A stretch of DNA of 64,000 nt from the NCBI GenBank assembly GCA_001643675.2, contig LSRY02000037.1:426001-490000 (forward strand), in the 5' to 3' direction. Below, piece by piece: positions 48,501 to 60,193 of this stretch (positions within the stretch are counted from its first letter, which is position 1; the number at the start of each line of letters is the position of its first letter). Both the position numbers and the translations under genes were made by a program. The notes beneath the pieces are model-generated. The model did not search any database. It saw nothing but the letters and a program-made list of their open reading frames with translations, and was not told where the DNA came from. This DNA is from Monocercomonoides exilis. Its lineage: Eukaryota; Preaxostyla; Oxymonadida; Polymastigidae.

Positions 48501-50684
48501 AGTGTGCTAAACTGTTCATTTGCTCAATGCCAGGGCACGAATGAGAGAGGGAGAATGGTGGAGATTTGTGAGTGCGTGGATGTGCTGATTGGATCATGTT
48601 TGTTTGATGGAGGAACAATGGAAAGAAATGAAAAGAATTTGAATGTCGAAGAGGAGACGTGCAAATGGGATGGATCTCTTGTTGATATCTCCAACAGTTC
48701 TGTTTTGATGAAAGACACAACAATTACGAATTCACCAGATGGTGGAATAACAATGAGTGGAGGGGAGTTGACTGTTAATGATGGAAGATTTGAGAATAAC
48801 AATCCATCGATTGAAGGATATCCATCATTGAGAAGGAATATCATCTGTTCAGATTCAGGAACATTGAATGTGATGAGTTTGAAAGGAGGAGATGGATTGG
48901 AGAGAAATACATCACTTTGGATATTGAATGATGGGTGCAGTTTTGAAGGGATTGTTTCAGAAAGGGATTCATCGTTCTTCATTCCTGTGTTGGAGAGTGT
49001 GGAAGCAAAAGAAGAGACAGAAAGAATGAAGTTGATATTCAAAGGATCGCTTCTTGTTCCATGCAATCTGTCATTCTCAGTTGTGAAGAGGAAGGGAGAA
49101 GAGAATGAGATTGAAAAGCACGATTTTGATGCAAGTGGGTTTTTATCCGAAAGGGAAGTTGAAGGAAGCGTGGGAAAAGATCTCATTAGAAGTTGTGGAG
49201 ATGAAATCGAGGTGAGTGTGTGCATTTTGTTTGGGAATGCAGAATCTCTATCATCAACAAATCCATTCATTCTGAAGAATGCAAGCGAAACAAAACAAAA
49301 AGATGAAGGAAGAATTGTTGAAGGAAGAAAAGAAGGAAAATCTTATTTGTTGTTGATTGTTATAATCATGGCAGTTATTCTTGTGATTGTTCTTATTGTA
49401 TCTGTTGTTTTGGCTGTCCGATGGAGGAAAGCAAAGAATGAGAATAAAGATTTGAGAGAGATTGTGAACGATAATATCAGAAAGGATCCGAAGGCATTTG
49501 AGATGGTGACGATGGAGATGTCTCCAGAGGAGCAATGGCGAAGGGCTGAGAGGGAGGCAGAGAAGAAGAATGAAGAGAGGATAAAGAAGAGGGTGTATGG
49601 GAAGCAGATGCAGCATTCTGAGTCTTCAGAGCATCTTCTGTCAGAGAGTGGATCGACTGAATACATTCTGGGAAAAGATTCAGACAAGATCCCTGAATGG
49701 ATGCTGGAGAAGGTTGAAGAAGAAGAGGTTCGAAAGAGATCACCCTCTCCATCCATCTCATCCACTTCAACCACTTCAACGACTGATTCGGATTCAACAT
49801 TTGTTCGATCAGAGTGTCTGTGCCCAACCACCTCATCGATGTCGAACTTGGTGGATGCAATGGCCTGTTCATCGCCTCATGAGAAACTGATTGTGGATCT
49901 GAGGGATTCGCTGTTCATGTTATTGCATGGAAGGAACGAGAAGAAAGAGATGGCAATTGGGACTCTGCAGGAGAGAGAACAAACAGCTGCCCAAATCCTG
50001 TTCTGGGTGGCTAATCTCGCACTCCATTCATTTGATGAAATGGAAATTCCACTTCAATCGCTTTCAAATTTGAGTCTACACGTTGTGTTGTTCTCTGAAC
50101 ACATGGTGATCTGCATTGTGATGCATTCGGACTTGTTGTCAGCTGATGATTCCGATTCTTCGTCGATCTCTTCATCAACAGTTGTTTCTTCTGCTAGTGA
50201 TGATGATAGAGATTCTCTTCCATCTTCAGCCTTTGAGGATGAAGATGAATTCCAAAAAGAGTGCCTGAGGTGGAAGGCGCCTGAGCTTCTGATCAACAAG
50301 AAGCTAGGTGCAACAAAGGAGTCAGTTGTGTTTTCGATTGGGATGATGCTGTGGGAGTGCTTGACGCTTCAAATCCCGTTTGGGGAGTATGAGGCAGAGG
50401 TGGTTGGGCAGAAGATTGCGAATGGGGAGAGACCGTGCTTGTCAGCTGTGGGCGAGAGTAGTTTTTGCGAAGTGATAAAAGCGTGCCTTTGGCAGGAGGC
50501 GAAAGACAGGGCCGAGCTGAAGAGTGTGAGGCGGGAGTGTGTCAGCCACTTTCCAGCAGGAAAGTTGATCATGACGATGTCGGATGGCATCTACGACCGG
50601 AACAGGAGGATTGTTGTGAGGAGCGATGTTGAAAGTGGGGACGAGACATTGGAAGAGGAACAAACAGAAAAAAAGGATTTGTGA
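42585..50684 (+). CDS. Beta-helix / transmembrane / pseudokinase surface receptor, one in-frame TGA
   Basis: A single frame of 2,700 codons, intact except for TGA at 44004-44006; repeats stay in register across it (GGGLYLDNFNVSGT before, CSFISCSVENLYGGGIYC after). The protein begins MLSSMLSGICCFACIIYFQC, a likely signal peptide. Beta-helix turns (C-x-F-x-x-C, GGG) and four repeat units opening with CGIDESSACKSI, CGFEGFGCLTV, CGYSEAPCSSV and CGAQEKPCQSI fill the ectodomain. A helix at frame residues about 2253-2278 (LLLIVIIMAVILVIVLIVSV) spans the membrane. The cytoplasmic part has acidic and Ser/Thr stretches and a degenerate tyrosine-kinase-like fold retaining RWKAPELL and FSIGMMLWE but lacking glycine loop, catalytic Lys, HRD and DFG. 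It is therefore a pseudokinase receptor. If translation stops at 44004, only the first 473 residues are made; an internal start at 44139 would lack a signal peptide. Confidence 0.82.
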
Positions 50685-51751
50685 AGGAGATGGAGAAATG
50701 AAGTCGAACGTTTTGTTTGAGAAAACAACTATTTGAAGGTTGATATGTTGATGTTTTGTGATTTGTTTAGATTTGTTGTGTTTATTTTCATAGAGAATAA
50801 ATATGTGAGTTTGTGATTGTTCTTCCAAATTTTTCATTGTTCAAGGAGTGTTTGTTGTGATTTCATTTTTTGTATTCATTTTCACGATTGTTTTTTTATT
50901 TCTGTTCAATGGAGTTGATTCATTTCATTCAAAAATGAGGATTTCATTTCACATATGACTCGTTTTTTATTGATTTTTGTTTTGTTTTTGTTTTTGTTTT
51001 TGATTTTGATTTTGATTTTGTTTTTGATTTTGTTTTTGATTTTGTTTTTGATTTTGATTGAAATATCCTTTTTTTATTCATTTGAAGTTTATAATTCCTA
51101 TTTTTCTAATAACTTTGTGTTTTCAGTTTTGCGATTTTTTCAGCAAGTTCCTTCAAGCACACAAATGGAATTTGATGTTCAAATGAGTTATTTGTTCAAT
51201 GTTCATAATCACCTTTTATTGATGGAATATTATTCTTTGTTGATTCTTCCTGCTTGACTTCAGCCTTTGAATCGATTCATTCCATCCAACAACTTTAAGC
51301 TCCAAACCAGCCCCTTTCCCCTGATTTTTAGTAAATTTTTTCAGAACGTTTTTTGAGTTTTTTTTTCAGTATTTTTTTCATTTTTTTTTCAGCATACAAA
51401 TTTCGATTTAAAATGTTTTTATGTCAAAATAGCTAAGCGGAAAAGAATATTAAATATGCACTGAAAAATTAATTCATCAATTATGAAGTGGGTGATGTGT
51501 TATTTGTTTGAAAAAAGAAATTGAAAGACACAAGTGAAGATGATCTATTTTCATTTCCAATTGTTTGAAAAAATTCAGATAGTAAATCCTTTTCGTCACT
51601 CTTCAAAGTGAATTAATATTCTGTTCTGGTTGATGTTTCTTCGGTGTCAATAATCTCAATATTGAATTTAATTTATATGTGCTATTCTTTTTGAAAAGTC
51701 GAAAATGTTTTTTTTTTCGAATAAAATGAAAATTCTATGAAAATATGGTTA
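50685..51751. other. AT-rich 3' flank
   Basis: Contains a (GATTTT/GTTTTT)n stretch at about 50980-51058 and no recognisable gene. Confidence 0.5.
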
Positions 51752-51850
51752 GGGTGATTTATTAACCCGAATATTTTATTGAAAACCCGAATAAAAAATA
51801 TACAAATTTATTTTTGTGTATTGTGTATTGATTTCGTTTTTTTAAAAATA

Positions 51851-53472
51851 TTAATAATAAATATAATCAACAAGCTCTCGTTTCACAATTTTTCGAGTAT
51901 TTCTTTCTTTTTTTTCATCATCAGAAAAATCATCATTTAAAATTTTCAATGGGTTGAATTTTCTTTTTTTCGGTTTTTCATCTTCAAACAAAGCCTTTTC
52001 AATTTCTTGATTATCTTTTTCTTCATTTTTTGACTCTTTTCTTTCATCCTTTTCTTTTTTCCATTCTATTAAGAATTCTTCATCGGTAATTAATTTTCCA
52101 AAATAATCAAACCTTTTTGTTCTTTTCTTCAGAGTGACAGAAGGTTCTTTTGGCAGCTTCGCTAACACTTCGTGCCACTAATGTGACAGTACTCCGCTCT
52201 TCGCAAATGATGATTTGATTGTAGAAGGCAACAAAGAAGTTTGTAAAGCTTGTGGAAGCACATCAGCTAGCGCTTATCGTCGCAAAACAACAGAAGAAGA
52301 AGAAGGAGCTTCGTAATTGGCATTAATTGTTTTTTTAAAACAGCAAATACCCCACGATCGAATGGCTGTGCGATGTGAGTGGTGTGGGGCAAAAAGGTGA
52401 CCACATCTATTGAAGAATCGGCGAACTTCTTCCACAAGTCAGGCTGCGCTCTCGAAGAATGAGAATAAAGAAGGAGAAGGCAACGTTCATCATTCTTCTT
52501 CAAAGTTTCTCTTCTTTGTGTGATCCCTGGAAGCAACACTTCTTCAGCATATTTGAGGAATAGCGTTTCAGTCATCCAGCCTTCATTTTCACCCCAAACA
52601 TCTAACTGCGAACTCAGAACAAGGCGCAGTTCATCTGGCAGCTTCCAACAAGGCCACAGAACGACACTTTTTAGGGAGTAGCCATCAGCTGCAGCTGCAA
52701 CGACGAGAGTTGCATTCGGTATGTTCATTGGTGTTTTGGAGAAACCGGCAGGCATGTCGGAAGGATGGAAAACAAGAGAAGAGAAAGAATCAGAGAGTCG
52801 GAGAGAAGATTCATCAATATTAAAGATGAGAGAGTTAGAATAATGATGTTGATCATGAAGGTTTTGTAGAAGAGTGAAAAATGGAAGAAGAGTTTGTTGA
52901 TTAGATGCGGAGAGCCTTTGGATGTCGACATTTCGAGGATGAGAAGCTTTGAGATCGGGGTTCCTTTTTGTGTATTGATAAGGATATGCTTTAGAAATGT
53001 TCACTTCTTCATCTTCTTCATCAAAATCGTCTTTTTTCCTATCATTAATGACAGTGTTCATCTGAATATATAAAAAAAAGAAAAAAACAACAAATAAAAA
53101 ACTGTGACAAACTAATTTCCTCATCTGTGCAGCGTTGTAACTTGTCCCACTTTCACATTCGTTTTTAAGCACACCAAATATAGTTTCCTTTTCTTCCTTG
53201 TTGAATAATTCAGGTCTTCCATTCTTTCCAGCTTTTCTTCCTTTTTCCAAAGCTGCAACTGCTCTATCAATTGCCGAGCGAGTAAATTCCTTCATGTTCT
53301 CAGCATCAGCAACCCGAGCTTCTCCATTAGAAATAATCGTTGCAACACGTTCTAATCTACTTTCAATATGTCGATATTGGAAGGATCTCATTAAACTTCT
53401 AATTTTCTTTAATCCTTGTTGTTTTTTGTTTTCCACAACACTCATTTTAAAATATTTTTTGGTTATGATCAT
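51851..53472 (-). pseudogene. DDE_1 (pogo-like) transposase with intron, inactivated
   Basis: The N-terminal frame (53472-52267) has a helical DNA-binding region, FNIDESSLRLSDS (first Asp), DGYSLKSVVLWPC and LPHTTHIAQPFDRGVFAVLKK (third Asp). The second catalytic position reads LLLLYSHSSR where the family has a D-G-H-S-S-R motif, so that Asp is lost. After a run of seven T (52330-52336, plus strand) the frame shifts; with one more base it would continue NYEAPSSSS, ALADVLPQALQTSLLPSTIK, SSFAKSG and WHEVLAKLP, a normal family C-terminus, to 51851. That part holds TAA (52276-52274) and TAG (52180-52178). A 51-bp in-frame GT-AG intron is predicted at 53112-53062. The copy is dead. Confidence 0.82.
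53062..53112 (-). other. In-frame intron in transposase (51 bp)
   Basis: GTTTGTCACAG donor side and TATATTCAG acceptor side; the translated segment is an unlikely run of Phe/Val. Removal joins MRKL to MNTVINDRK in phase 0. Confidence 0.65.
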
Positions 53473-53564
53473 TTTTGATTTTTTAATAAAATTTTTTTGA
53501 AATGAAAAAAAATCAAAAAAAAAAATTTCAATAAAATTCTAAATTAGTAAGCCCCGTTGCTATT

Positions 53565-53646
53565 ACCTAATCTCCTCAGGGGAGGCACCAATCAGAGATG
53601 GAGGAGCTAACTCCCCCATCTCCCCCCCCCCCATCAGAGATTAGGT
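53565..53646. repeat. GC-rich nested hairpin cluster inside the transposon
   Basis: An outer stem pairs ACCTAATCTC (53565-53574) with GAGATTAGGT (53637-53646). Inside are a small CTCC/GGAG hairpin and a strong one, GAGATGGAGGAG (53595-53606) with CTCCCCCATCTC (53611-53622), loop CTAA, one mismatch. An 11-base C run follows. The composition differs sharply from the AT-rich element around it. Confidence 0.7.
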
Positions 53647-53792
53647 ATAGTAATTTGATCTTAATTTCTGACTTCTGACTTTTCCTTATATACTCAAAAC
53701 AATTAATAAAATATGAAAAGTGGGTTGATTAAACTTATTAATAAAAAAAATGTTCGGGTTAAAAAAAATATTCGGGTTAATAAATCACCCTA

Positions 53793-54779
53793 TGATTTTA
53801 TCTTGACCTTTTTTCTTTGTCAAGACCTTTTTCTTTTTTGCCATGCTTTTAGCTTTACACAAGCCTGCGATAAATAAAAAATAACCAGAAATGTTTGAAA
53901 TGTTTTAATTTCCTTATTCAATATTTTTTTTCAATATTTCTTGTTTTACAAAAAGATCGAGGATTATAACAATTTTATGTTTTGATCATTGACTTGCTGC
54001 TATTCCAGTGAATATTTTTTTAAAAAGTTTTCATCTTTCATATAATAATGCATTGTTTCTTTTTTATAAGTTAAACTTGTTTTTAACTTTCTCAACTTGT
54101 TTTTTTTTACACTTTTTCTCATTTCACACATTTTTTCAAAAAGCACGATTTCAGAGATTTTTATTCATTTGTTTTAAAATTCTTTGAAATGAAATAAAAA
54201 CAAATTTGTAATGAAATGATATCTCAAAGAAAAAACAACAAAATATTTGTATATGACGAACAATTTTCAGATCAAAATTTTTATATGTTCTACCATTTCG
54301 CTTCAAATTCTTGTTCAATCCTTTTACTCTTCAGAATTAAATAAAAATATACAATAAATAACACCTTGTTTTTATTTTTTATATGCTTAAAAATTTAAAC
54401 AAATTCATATTTGTTCCGAAAATAGTGTTTAATGCAAAAACAGCGAAATGAGAAAAACAAAAAAAAATTTGATAAAGTTAAAAATAAGTTCAAATAAAGA
54501 AAAAATGATGTTCAATGATGCTATTACTCAAAATGTTCGGTGTGAAATATTCGCTGAATAATCAGCAAGTTATTGATCTGAATCCAAATCAAGAATTAAT
54601 TTTATTTTGAACAAAAAATTATTCATATTTTTTTTTTAGTAGAATGCTGAAAACAATAAATGTCAAGAAGTATATTTATTTATTTATTGTTTCAAGCCTT
54701 TTCGCAAATTAAAAAAAAAAGCAAAAATAAGTTTCAAAAAAAAGGGTTGAGATTAATTTTTGAGTTCAAGATAAAATAT
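53793..54779. other. AT-rich gene-free region
   Basis: Homopolymer runs and chance ORFs only. Confidence 0.5.
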
Positions 54780-56600
54780 GTACCCAAAATGTATCAGAAG
54801 GACTATCCTCCGATCCAATGTCAAGTGAGTGAAGATTGCACTGAAGGAGTTTAAGAAGATAACAACGAAGTTGAAGATGGTACAGTTTGTGGGAAAGGAC
54901 TAGACGAAGAAGGAATCATAGAGTTTGAAGAAAAAGAAGAAGATGAAGAAATTATTGAGAGATGAAAAATCAGTCAAATAACATTTCTGAAGAAGATGAT
55001 GAAAATGATTTGTTTGATGTTGTCAGTTGGCTAAATGTCACATTTGATAAGTTGACTTCGAAAGAAATATAAAACTTCAATCACAAATAATATTGGGAAA
55101 TTTGCATTAATTTGTCAATGAAGATCACATCCTCAGTTCATTTGCAAACTTGGTGTGGTTTTATTTCCTTTCTCTCCAAAAACAAAAAAATGATGTTCAT
55201 CCATTGGCTCTGAAAATATAAAAAGCATCAAATGAAGATGTAAGTGAAGATGAATACGAAGATGAAAAAGCAGCAGAAGAAAAAGAAGATGGAGAAAAAG
55301 AGGAAGAAGAATTTGAAGGAGTAGAGGAAGAAGAAGAAGAAGATGATGATGATGATAAAGAAGTTAGCCATGAAGGCGATGATAACGAAGAGTCAATTGT
55401 CGAAGATGAATGATGAACAATTCGATAAGTCAGATGCTTTTTGAATGCGAATGCCCAGCCAGCTCATCTGCTCTGATGAAAGAGTAGCTTCTGTCAAATT
55501 CCCTCAACAAATAAGCCAAACAAACTGCTTTTTCTCTCTTTCAAGCTCATCTTAAGCATTGCCAGGCTATGCAGCGTGCAAGACAGATGGCGGAAGTCAC
55601 GAATGTCATCGTTGAATGCAATCCAAATAAGAATTATCTCAAAACTTTTGAATCTTTTGTTAAAAAAACGATAAAAATGCTTCTTTCGATGGCATTTCTG
55701 TTCACAATCATTCTCTATTCATTGAAAAAAACATCTTAAAAGAAAAATGAACAAAACAAAAAAAGTCAAACCATCTTTTTGGTCTTGAAATATTTTCCCA
55801 TCTCCAATGGATTGGTAATTGTCTGTCAAACTGGTTTTCTTGCTCTTAGAATCCATTGCGAAGTTGGCTGTGATATCTGATGAAAACACATATTCTCCAA
55901 ATAAACTCCTTTTCAAAAACTTATTCAACGCCAAGTCTTCGCTGATAGTGTTCTTGCAGTATTCGTGCAAAATGCAAATGTCATTATTGTTAAGGCCTGT
56001 TGGGTGTCTCGCTCAACTCGTTTCCTCTATTATCCAAACCCTCAATTCTCTTTCCTTTTCACAAAATCATCCTTCTCCACCAAAAAAATCACACAAAACA
56101 AATCCTGAAACAAAAAAATATGCCAAGTGCACTGAACTTTCCACAAAATGAACAAGCTGTTCAATTCAATCTTTCTGAAATTGTCGTAGCTTTTTCAGCA
56201 TCTTGCTTGAGTTATTTTTCACTCAAATTATCACAGCCAGCGTTATGCTATATGTTTTGCAATATATAACCAAGTTCAAATCTCATGCAGATATTCTCCA
56301 CCAATTCACTTTTTGCAAACAATCGATGCAAACAGCCACTCTCTCCTACATCTGTCAATAAAATCCCTGTTCTTCTGCAATACTATAACTCGCATGGGTG
56401 CATCCGTGGTCTTTCATCCAAAACAGCACAAACAAAGTTTTGACGCAACATATCATTAATCTGAAATTTTTCACTAATAAAATTATGGGTTGCAAACCCA
56501 TATTTATTTGATCAAAAACGAGAATTTTAAATAAAAAGATTTGCATGTTTTGATGCAAAAGACATTGATGAAAAATGAAGATTTTTGGACTCATGTGTTA
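54780..56600. pseudogene. Coding-like relics, family unknown
   Basis: On the plus strand, short frames with acidic tracts (Glu/Asp runs near 55215-55410) and FQAHLKHCQAMQRARQMAEV (about 55537-55597) read like coding sequence but are cut by many stops. On the minus strand, 55970-55719 encodes HEYCKNTISEDLALNKFLKR and then GEYVFSSDITANFAMDSKSK. I recognise neither. They are probably remains of one or two old genes or mobile elements. Confidence 0.3.
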
Positions 56601-56797
56601 TTAGATGTTTGATTTGGAGTTTTTAATTCTTTTAATTTGAACATTACGTGACACTTCTGAAAACGTGTTTGCTAATTGTTTTGGATTCAATTTGCAATTT
56701 TGCAGTCACAATCAACGAAACAAATATTTCTCGGTATGTATGCGTTTGCGAGAAAATGATTTTCGAATGATTAGTTGTTTTATTTTCTGATTTTTAA

Positions 56798-58120
56798 GAG
56801 AAACTTTCGCAGTTGGAACAAAGCACCGATGCTGAGCAGAAACAGATAATTTTTGAAATGAATTTGCTAATCGAGAAAATGAATGGGGAAATTTTTGATT
56901 ATGTTTTCACCAAAGAAATGTTCAATGAAATAGACAAAAAGATTGAAGAAAAGAAACTGACTTTGGAGAATGTTATTTTGTTGCTGAAGCATATAAGATG
57001 TTATAATACATTGAAAAGAATACATCTTTTTGGCTTTGAAAAAGCTTCTTTGGGTGAAAGAATTGAGAAGATGATTGCTGAAGAAAATCTAAAGAAAAAA
57101 GAGGAAAAGAATGAAAAGCTGCTGATTGATCTGTGCGAATGCTATATTTCACTTTATTATCTCCTCTCGCCTGAAATAATTTCAATTTGCGTTCCTTGCC
57201 TTCTGAAAGTGGCGTTGAAGAAAGAGGAAAATGAAAAAACACAAAAGGAAGCGGAAACTGCTTTGTTGGCTTTGAGCAACATCAAATTTGATGTATGAAC
57301 ATTATTATTTCCTTTTGATATTTTTCTTATTTTTCTTATTTTTCTTATTTCTAATTAGTTTTTAAATCAAGGACAATATTTGAACGAAATCAAGGAAATT
57401 ATCAAACATCATCAGGAACACCGCAATCTGACACGATTGGCTTATCAGTCTGCTTGGGAGTTTTTGGTAACCAAATTCCTCGATGATGGCAGCTTGAAAG
57501 AAGTGATTGTGAATGAGCTGCGTTTTGGAAGAGAAGCAGCAAGAGAACTGGAAGCACTTTCAAAATGTGTGGATTGGAAAAGGAAAAAAGAAGTGAGAGG
57601 AAAGGAAAAGAAAGAAGAGATTGCTTTATTAAGGTGGCTTCAAGCATTGGTTGTTTTCTTATCCTCAAGCAAATTGTGGAATGAAGAATTTATTGAGCTT
57701 ATTGGAAGCATTGTTCAAGTGTTTCGAGCAGCAAGAGAAAATAAAAGAGAAATTAGCTACTGGTGCATTTCTTCCTTGAGAAATGCAGCGGGTAACGGAT
57801 TTGTACCAATTGAAGCTTTTTTGAAAAATGGTGCTATTAATGCTGTTTTGGAGGAATTTCAGCGACCAACGTTGGATGACGAGAAGGCATATGAATGCTT
57901 GAAGTTTTTCATAAATGCTTCAAATCGAATGGAAGAAAAGATGGATAATAAAATGGTAGAAGTGAAAAGAAAGATCACAAAAAAGGAGCTGTTTGACAAG
58001 CTGGAAGAAGAAGGATACGAAGATACCATCATTAGCTTTCATAAAATATTCGATTATCTCAATAGAAAATATTATCGTGAAACATCGTTGAATATTTCTG
58101 ATTATTTTGCGAATATTTGA
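56798..58120 (+). CDS. Oxymonad-type helical (ARM-like) Glu/Lys-rich protein, copy A
   Basis: Exons 56798-57292 and 57359-58120 join across a 66-bp phase-0 intron (GTATGA donor, CTAATTAG acceptor). The 5' end is unresolved: the frame enters after an acceptor-like TTTTTAAG at about 56796, so a short upstream exon is likely; a candidate donor is GTATGT at about 56734. Landmarks are LLIDLCECYISLYY, ICVPCLLKVALKKEE, YLNEIKEIIKHHQEHRNLTR, LAYQSAWEFLV, GAINAVLEEFQRPTLDD and the C-terminal SLNISDYFANI. I recall near-identical landmarks in many Monocercomonoides hypothetical proteins. The structure is probably all-helical repeats in the cytosol or nucleus; the function is unknown. Confidence 0.75.
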
Positions 58121-58876
58121 GAAAATGAAACTCATTTTTTTTTATTTTAACTCAAAAATTGTAAATTTTTATTTATCATTTCTCAACACAACAAACAACT
58201 GAAGATTATTAAATGAAGAATTTTATTGCTTCATCTCTGAAATATAATAAATAAAATTTTTGAATAATCAAAAGGAGAGCAAAAACCTTTTTTGAACAAT
58301 TATTGTTTGTGGATCAATCACAAATCCAAAAGATGTTTTTTTCAAATATTTATGGGATTCTGGTGGTGAAGAGATGAAGTTCTTTCAAGAACGATTTTTT
58401 TCTTCATTATTCTCCATTTTCTTCAAACAGAACATTCTTTTCCAGTTACTGTAGAAATAATCATTATTTTTTCGTTCTGTGTTTATCTCAAAAACTCTTT
58501 TAGAAATTGTTTCAGTGTTATTTCTCTTCCATTCCTTTATATCAGATGGAATCTGGAAATACTTGCAAAGAATCTGAAGTTGCAAAAGAATGCACAAAAG
58601 AGAAAAGAAGAGAGTCTGTACGACACAACGAATGAGCAAGAGAATTTCGATTTTTCTTCGAGAAACTATTGGGAAGGAAAATTACATAAAAAACATTATT
58701 TGGAGTAGAAAAGAGGAAAATGGGAAAACATTTCAAAGAAATCTTTTTCAATTTTTCAAGTTCATCAAAATGAAGAGGAATTGGAAAAAAAATTTCCCAC
58801 CTGTTTGTTAAATTGTGAAATGAATGAAAAAAGAAAAGAAAAAGGTTTTGAGTAAAATAAAATGAAAAGAATTTAG
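58121..58876. other. Convergent intergenic region
   Basis: AT-rich, lying between the 3' ends of the two helical-family paralogues; nothing else recognised. Confidence 0.5.
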
Positions 58877-60193
58877 TTAAATATTAACAAAATAATCTGA
58901 AATGTTCAACGATAAATTTCTACAAAATTTATTGTTAAAAAATGGAAGTGTTTCCAAAAAGCATGTGATGATGTCTTCGAACCCTTCTTCTTCCAGATTT
59001 TCAAAAATCTTTCTTTTCAACTCAATTCTTTTCGCTTCATTGGCTTCGTTTTCCGTCTTTTCTTTCAATCGCATAGAAACTATCATGAAACCCATCAAGC
59101 ATCCATACTCCATATTATCATCCAATGTTGGTCTCTGTATCTCCTCCAAAACAGCATTAATTGCTCTTCCTTTCAGCAAGTCTTCAACTCTCATATTTCC
59201 ATTTTCCATTGCAGCTTCAATAGAAAAAATGCATTTCTTGCAAATTGTTATGCAATTATCTCTTGATGCTCGACACACACGAACAATGCTGTTGAAAAGT
59301 CCCACATATTCTTCATTCCTCGTTTTGCAATTGAAAAAATAAACCTCCAACATTCGCAGCCATCTCAATAAAACAATTCCTTCTATCTTTTCTTTTCCTC
59401 CTTTTTCTTCTTCTTTTCTCTTCCAATTCACCACTGTAACAATTCTTCCAGTTCTTTTGTTTCCTCTCTTGTAAAATGCAGTTCTTTCGTAATCATATCT
59501 TCCAAGCTTCTTCCATTGTCCAATCTGTACATCAAAAATTTCCAAGCTGATTGATAGGCAAATCTTGTAAGATTGTGATGTTCCTGATGATGTTTGATGA
59601 TCTCTTTTAGTTCATTCAAATAAAGTTCTTGATCGATTGGCTGATAAAAAAAGAAAAAAAACATTTCAATAGCATCAAAAAGAAAATGAAAGTTAACATA
59701 CATAATGTGTACCAATATTACTCAAAGCCAGCAAAGCCATTTCCACTTCTTTTTGAGTTTCCTCGTCTTCCTCTTTCCTCAGTGCAACTTTCAGAAGACA
59801 AGGCACGCATATTAAAAGTATGTCAGAATTAAATCCACCAGTAAGCACAATATAGCATTCGCAAAGGCTAATTAGTAGATTTTCGTTTTTCCATTTTTTC
59901 TTTAAATTTTCACCGATGATCATCTTCTCATATTTTTCTTCCAACGAATGTCCATCAAAAGATTGATCCCATGTGTTTTCCAGCTCTTTAAAATATCCAA
60001 TGCATTTCAGTGTAAAAAGTGCATATGATATTGAATCTTTCCTTTCATCAATCATTTCAGATATTTTATCGAACTGTTCAATTGTGAAAGCATAATAAAG
60101 CTCAATTCTCACCATTTCTTCTATCATTCTATTCATTTCAATAACATTCTTTCTCTGTTCATCATCATCGTAACCTTCAAGTCCTTTAAACAA
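58877..60193 (-). pseudogene. Oxymonad-type helical protein, copy B, frameshifted
   Basis: This is the paralogue of 56798-58120 on the opposite strand with the same exon layout: first visible exon 60193-59702, intron 59701-59641 (61 bp, phase 0 at the same place), second exon from 59640. Landmarks are LLISLCECYIVL, ICVPCLLKVALRKEE, YLNELKEIIKHHQEHHNLTR, FAYQSAWKFLM, AINAVLEEIQRPTLDD and SLNISDYFVNI. At about 59428-59436 the frame ends LEELLQW then TGA, while the remainder (VNWKRKEEEKGG onward) continues in the frame expected after loss of one base, G in a GGG run. It is either a recent pseudogene or an assembly error. As in copy A, the 5' exon is missing, because the frame enters after an acceptor-like GTTGAAG. 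Confidence 0.75.

Larger units (their letters stand above)
51752..53790 (-). mobile_element. Pogo-like DNA transposon, 2,039 bp, TA target duplication
   Basis: Perfect 26-bp terminal inverted repeats (51752-51777 and 53765-53790, starting GGGTGATTTATTAACCCGAA) are flanked by TA at 51750-51751 and 53791-53792. A second AACCCGAA motif lies just inside each end. The element carries one broken DDE_1 transposase on the minus strand and a GC-rich hairpin cluster between the transposase start and the right end. Confidence 0.9.

Noticed and set aside
44139-50684. A separate gene starting at the ATG at 44139
   Set aside because: It is in the same frame as the upstream exon, the ATG is mid-repeat, and it has no signal peptide; the only break is the TGA at 44004.
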